This document shows, piece by piece, positions 59,121 to 64,000 of a stretch of DNA of 64,000 bases. A program made the translations under genes and the position numbers. The DNA is taken from NCBI RefSeq assembly GCF_027744825.2, contig NC_071335.1, positions 10,889,001 through 10,953,000 on the forward strand, given 5' to 3'. Within the stretch, counting starts at the first letter, position 1. Each line of letters begins with the position of its first letter. The stretch is from Synchiropus splendidus (taxonomy: Eukaryota > Chordata > Actinopteri > Syngnathiformes > Callionymidae). The notes beneath the pieces were generated by a model. The model did not search any database, was not told where the DNA came from, and saw nothing but the letters and a program-made list of their open reading frames with translations.

Positions 59121-62100
59121 ACACGGCTCATTCGCTGCAGTGGACTTGCGTACATGAATGTGATAAGACCGTGACTGTCGACTCCGATCCAGACACTCGG
59201 AGGATCGGAGATGCAGTGGTCCACATCGGTTCTCTGAAGCGGTCGTCTGCCTTGGTTCATATCATCACACGCAGGTCTCCCGCTGCGCTGGTGCCTCGGC
59301 GAAGCACCATGGTGAAAATAGGTGGATATTTGACTGACATCTGCTCCGGTATTGGCGGCAGCGTCCCCTTCCATGGATTAGGGTTCACTGATTGCGGACA
59401 CACTCTCTCAGACAGCGCTAATGCTACGACCCTGCATCAGTTAGGGACCATCAACAAATTGTAAAACATTCAAAGTATTAGTGAGTAGTATTAGCCTATG
59501 AAATAAGGTTTTTCATCATAGTAGACAAAGCACCGACACTTTGTATGATTTCAAAAATTATGACTAAATGATAATTTATTTATATTATTTCTAATATTTC
59601 TTCGATGGCAATTCTTGGTCACTGATTTTTCTTGTTTTTGGTAACATAAACAACAATGGCTTGCTTGCTTTAGAGCAGCGCTTGTGGGCTTGGACCTGGA
59701 TTGGGTCGGTTATGCGGTTAACTATCCGACATTATCGAGACCTCTCGGTCCACACAAGCCATTGTAGCACAGAAGACAACCTGTACTATCACACAAATAG
59801 CTTCAACTACGCAACAGTAACTCACAAAATCCCCTCATAACAGCACATATGCTATATTACTGTATAATGTGTTGAGCAGAATTATTTCATAAGTCAAGCA
59901 GGAGGAGGAAAAAGATGACCTTGAGCATTCAGAAGCTTCAGTGGCAGTTGAAAACCTTGGTGCTTCAACTGCATTTGATTCTTGGTTGATTTGGCTTTTC
60001 ATTTCTTTTCTTCTGCTTGTCAAACTCAAATGACGTTGTTCAGCAACATTATTTCTGCTATATTTCATAAATAACTCCCATTACATGTCGTACACTAAAA
60101 GCCCCAATAGGAACGGCAACAATTGAACAACTATAAAGGAGTTTGTATTCATCCTTCAACATGGCTGGTCATGTTTGACATAAGAGGTAAGGTATAAAAT
60201 ACACTAAAATATCACAGAAAAGGCTTCCTTCAGTGAGTGAGTGGTATCTGCGTTGACAAGAGGGGAGGATACTACACTAACAGGAGGACTTTTTAGGCAA
60301 TTAGTACCATTACTATCACTGGCACGGTAGTAGATGTAAGGTCGAGTTGTTGTCGGTGCTTCTTCTTTGACAAGCATCACGTCCTTGCGCACACTGTGAT
60401 ACAGATAATTAACTCATGTGTGAACCTGAAAACGTAATTTCACAAAACACTCATAACTTCAGAGGCTTCAGTTATAATTGTTGCTACAGTGTACACACTC
60501 CCACACCCTCTGCAATCGAAAAGAACTAAAAGGATCATTATAAGAAAGTGGGTTATGGTGAAACACAAACAGCCATTACTGGATGTGGAGTCTCGCTTGG
60601 CGGGAGACAATGATCCTGTTGACTTACGGTGGTCAGAGCCACTCTGCCAATGCAGACATGGCTCATAAATATTAACAGAGTGAAAAAATAGCAACTGTGC
60701 TTGCCGTTAAAAAACACGAGTGTACACACACGCTCACCTACACACATATCTTTAGTGTGTATAGACTGGGAAATTACTCCTCAAACTGTAAACTGTTACT
60801 CAGCCGTTCGCCGGAGCAGCGCTGACACCTCGTTCCAGGGCTCATATGCCAATTTCTTTGGCCTGTCAAGACCTGGAATTATGTAGTCATGTAATCCCAA
60901 ACGCATTCTGAAGGTGGGTGATAGGTAATGCGGCTTTGAAGAATGAATTACAGAGAGACAGGGAGCAAGGTGACAGGCTGCCCCTCGGTTTGCAAAACTA
61001 AATAAAATGTCTCTAAGCTGCAGTCCTCATCACACTGCGGTCAATGCTTCTCACACACTCGCCCGTCACAGCCCCATTAGCTTTAGTCATACAGCCCAAC
61101 ATTATTCACTTCACTTCTTCTGGCCCCTGGCTAAGGATATAACATTGTTTCATCACTTTCAATCTCTGAGTTGGGCTGAGTCTCTTGCAGGAGAGCTGTG
61201 TTGGTTCTCCACTTCTTGTTTTGCCTGCAGTCTTCCGTTCCATTCTGTTTGGTATGTCTCTTGCATATTTTTCAAAAATGTTATCGTGTGCCGGGAAAAA
61301 ACAAGCAGTATAATGTTGACTTGTTGTGCGCAAATACAATTAGGACGTAACTGATGTCTGATGTATCAAGATGCATTGCAACAATTAAATGTGGTTGGCT
61401 CAAGGGAAACTCAGCATCTTTGCCTGAGAGGGAGGGGAGGACATGCGGCTCTCAGAGGAAGCTATACATAGCCAGTCAAATGCATTGCTGAGTGAAGCCT
61501 GTGAGCCTGGTCAGCCACTGTGCCGTAAAGTGTTCAGCCACCGATACTGTGCTTTCCAAACAAAGCCCTTTGATGCATCCCAAACTCCCATTGGAATCCT
61601 CCGATCTGCTCTCAGAGATTTGTTCCACTTGTGCCTGACGCCACCATATATCTCGGCCACACTCCAAAAAGCCTTTTTTTCTCCTGTGTCGTGTCACCAG
61701 GGATGCTGATGCTTTGATCAAGACAAGTTTAGCACCACTCCCCACACTCACTGAAGCGGGTTCCACACAAAAAGGTTGTAAATCTGAAGAGAACGCTCAC
61801 ATGGAGACAAAAAAACCTGGCGTTGATCGTAATGTCTTTGGTGCACCCTTATAATTTTTAGGCAGCACACAACACGTAGGGTTCTGTCCCACCACTGATC
61901 TCGAAGTTCATCCTCCAAGTCTCACATATCACATGATGCTCAATAATACATGCGAATAATCATTATGACTTTGTACCAGGAACAAAACATTGGTTGAGGA
62001 ACTAAAGTTTGCACATGCCACTTGGACCCCAGAAGGACTGGACTAGATGGGGACAACAGCATATGGGATTTGAGACATGAAATCTACGTCTCACGACGGA

Positions 62101-63369
62101 AGCTAGTGATCATCAATTGAATCAACGTCGAACTCTCCCCCATTGCTTCCTGGTTTCTGTCGGACCGCTTCAATTGGCTACATTCCGTTCTGAGTCAGGA
62201 CCAGTGTTCTCTGACAACACTCAACACCTTTAACACTTCAGATCATCAGGACACTCTTAACACAACTCAGACCACAGGACTGTCTTATATGATAACCTGA
62301 CCATAGACAAGATAATCAGGCCTCCTTGGTCAGGAACTGCTTTGTTACGGGCTATGACAATGTTATAACCTGTATTGCAGAGAAAGAAATACAAAACATT
62401 ATGTCTGTTATGGTAAAAAGAAATCTATTTAAATGACTGTACTGTCTGTTCATTACAACTTACTAAAGCAGCGTGCTTTGGGCTTCATAACTGACTCAGC
62501 CAAAGGACTCAAAGACACTCTGCATCACTGACTACTTTTTCACTGAAACATTGATATCTCAATATTGTCACCTTACCAACCTCATTCTTGCTTTTGCTAT
62601 TGATGTTGCCCATTTGCCTCAACACAACTCGGCTTGTTCAGCTTCAGAGAAACTGTAAAAACATATTGACAGTATCTTGGTTGGAGGTCATTGCGCTGTG
62701 GGCAGAACCAGAGCATGTGGTCACCGCACAACTGTTGCATTCACCGAACAAAGCCTGTCGCTGCAGCACGAGCGGGTGTTCTCTTTCTCTAATTACTCCT
62801 GGCATTCATCCACCGCTCTGTTTGACTTCATTGTGAGATGGAGGTGTTCTCTCCTCAGTGACGTCTGATCAATGACTCAGCCATGGTGCATATTGCCATT
62901 AATATTGTCTTTCTACACCTGCCGGGACAGACTATACTCTGGTGTTCACAACACTGACAGCAGTTACGACCACATGGCTACTGCACAGTTCCACGGCACT
63001 CACTCTCCTGACTGACTTGTGCACTTACAAAATGCTAATCCATTATAAGATCAACAGCGTGAGCCATGTGTCTTTCAAAATTCACATACGACTGGTAGAA
63101 TTCAGGGCCCAAGAGGTTCCGAGTTCAACTAACAAAACTCCAGCGATGAGGAAACTTGTGGGGTAGGAGCGGTTGTTTCCATCTGAAACTGGACCTTGAC
63201 CACTTCTTAAAATGCCAAGTACATTTTAAATGCTGGGGGAGGAAATCTCCCCATATACCATTTGACCCATGGTCACCAACTGTGGCGAGAAAGAACAAGT
63301 GGCTAAAGTCTTCGTCTCAGGGTTGCTTGACTTTTCCTTACAATGAAGACTCAAGGTAGAACCGCCACT

Positions 63370-63570
63370 CTTGGGGTAGCTTGGGCATCTTATCAGACGG
63401 CCTCCCTCGTGAGCTGCTTCTGGCATGTCTAACTGGGAACCCGAGTCAGTGTCTCTTAGTTGGCCTGGGAACGCCTTGGAATTCCCAAAATGAGCAGCAG
63501 GAGGTTTCAGGGGAGACTAAATTTCCCTGCCTGCAGTCCCCACGCCCTGACCTTGGATAGGATGGACACA
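63370..63570 (+). mobile_element. Decayed RTE-like LINE 3' end
   Basis: GGGTAGCTTGGGCATCTTAT, CAGACGGCCTCCCTCGTGAG, GGCATGTCTAACTGGGA, TTGGCCTGGGAACGCCTTGG, AATTCCC, and CAGTCCCCACGCCCTGACC follow, in order, the DNA that encodes RWLGHLIRMP...LAWERLGIP...LLPPRPD in the copy at 34,966-35,366. This copy is on the opposite strand and has many deletions and stops. Confidence 0.65.
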
Positions 63571-63825
63571 TGGAATTTTAGGATCCAATCTTGAATTGAT
63601 AGTTTTGCGAATGAGTTCAACGCTTGCGGATAATCGAGGCAGAAGCTGAGTTGCTCGAAAACATAAACATCAAAGGGGATTCCTGAACTAGAAACACAGA
63701 TGCTCAATTCAGTCGTAGCAGGAGTTTGTTCAGCATAGTAAAAAAATAAAAACAAGATACCGGAGGTATGTCATAATCCACATTTGTGCTTTCACTGAGA
63801 CGACAGAAAGTGTCATCTATTTTAC

Positions 63826-64000
63826 TCAACCAATTCTCACACGCACGGCATAATATACTGTTGTTTGCAAGTGGTCTGTGGCGTCGTCAGCTGACCCTGA
63901 AGGCAGCCTTCCACGTTGCATGTTGACGCATTGGAGTTTCGATGAGCAGACAAAGCCTGCATCAAAATGTCATGATCCGGGTGGGCGGGTCAGACGAAAC
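63826..64000 (+). mobile_element. Nonautonomous TIR element, copy D (cut by window edge)
   Basis: CCAATTCTCACACGCACGGC then ATAATATACTG is the left TIR. GAAGGCAGCCTTCCACGTTG and CATGTTGACGCATTGG is the internal motif, in the same orientation as copy A and the reverse of copies B and C. The right half lies outside the window. Confidence 0.55.

Larger units (their letters stand above)
57300..63999 (-). other. pcdh7: pcdh7 intron upstream of TM exon
   Basis: No cadherin repeat sequence (for example DXNDN or DRE motifs in a long open frame) occurs on the minus strand here, so the ectodomain exon lies beyond the window. Contents I can name are a hAT-like end at about 59,030, a decayed LINE at 63,370-63,570 and TIR element copy D at the right edge. 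The rest, including 60,000-63,100, shows nothing I can support. Confidence 0.75.

Noticed and set aside
59171..59464. 97-codon plus-strand frame next to a hAT-like end
   Set aside because: No transposase, BED or dimerisation motif could be recognised; the frame may be chance in GC-richer DNA.
62000..63120. Possible LTR or retroviral-like segment
   Set aside because: I looked for paired terminal repeats, a primer-binding site and a polyprotein frame and found none.
1..64000. tRNA, rRNA, snRNA or microRNA genes, CRISPR arrays
   Set aside because: No cloverleaf with A and B boxes, no conserved rRNA words and no regularly spaced repeats were seen; hairpins found here look like transposon ends. 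A covariance-model scan would be needed to exclude small RNAs.

Overview
The window is vertebrate nuclear DNA, almost certainly from a teleost fish. Coding sequence is split into short exons with GT-AG borders. Two conserved vertebrate neural genes are recognisable. The rest is intronic or intergenic sequence with AT, GT, CT and CA microsatellites, small inverted-repeat DNA transposons and decayed LINE tails of fish type. No prokaryotic genes, CRISPR arrays, rRNA or convincing tRNA genes were seen.

Layout. Positions 1-3,900 on the plus strand hold the last five coding exons and 3' UTR of crmp1 (collapsin response mediator protein 1). They are joined by small introns (77-672 bp), and the 5' part of the gene lies off the left edge. 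Positions 3,900-18,122 are the interval between genes. It holds repeat fragments and a few exon-like open stretches (4,011-4,208; 5,943-6,174; 5,445-5,684 on the minus strand) that I cannot assign. From 18,123 to the right edge the window lies in pcdh7 (protocadherin-7) on the minus strand: terminal exon 18,123-18,664, CM3 exon 21,728-21,929, a 34.6-kb intron, and the transmembrane plus CM1/CM2 exon 56,523-57,299. The ectodomain exon(s) must lie beyond position 64,000.

The two genes are convergent (tail to tail), with stop codons about 15 kb apart. Human CRMP1 and PCDH7 are both on chromosome 4p, so the pairing is compatible with an old linkage, although they are not close neighbours in human. 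Both act in neurons: CRMP1 in the cytosol on the cytoskeleton downstream of guidance cues, and PCDH7 at the membrane as a delta-1 protocadherin. Nothing in the sequence shows that they work together.

The most interesting signals are: a UG repeat directly upstream of the 3' splice site of the optional pcdh7 CM3 exon; an alternative 14-residue ending if that upstream donor is read through; a short-TIR element family with four copies in both orientations; a second 180-bp TIR element with a decayed partner; a perfect 58-bp palindrome; a 78-bp fold-back mini-element; and possible unrecognised exons just 3' of crmp1. I could not run homology searches, so assignments rest on recognising protein families and splice borders by eye.
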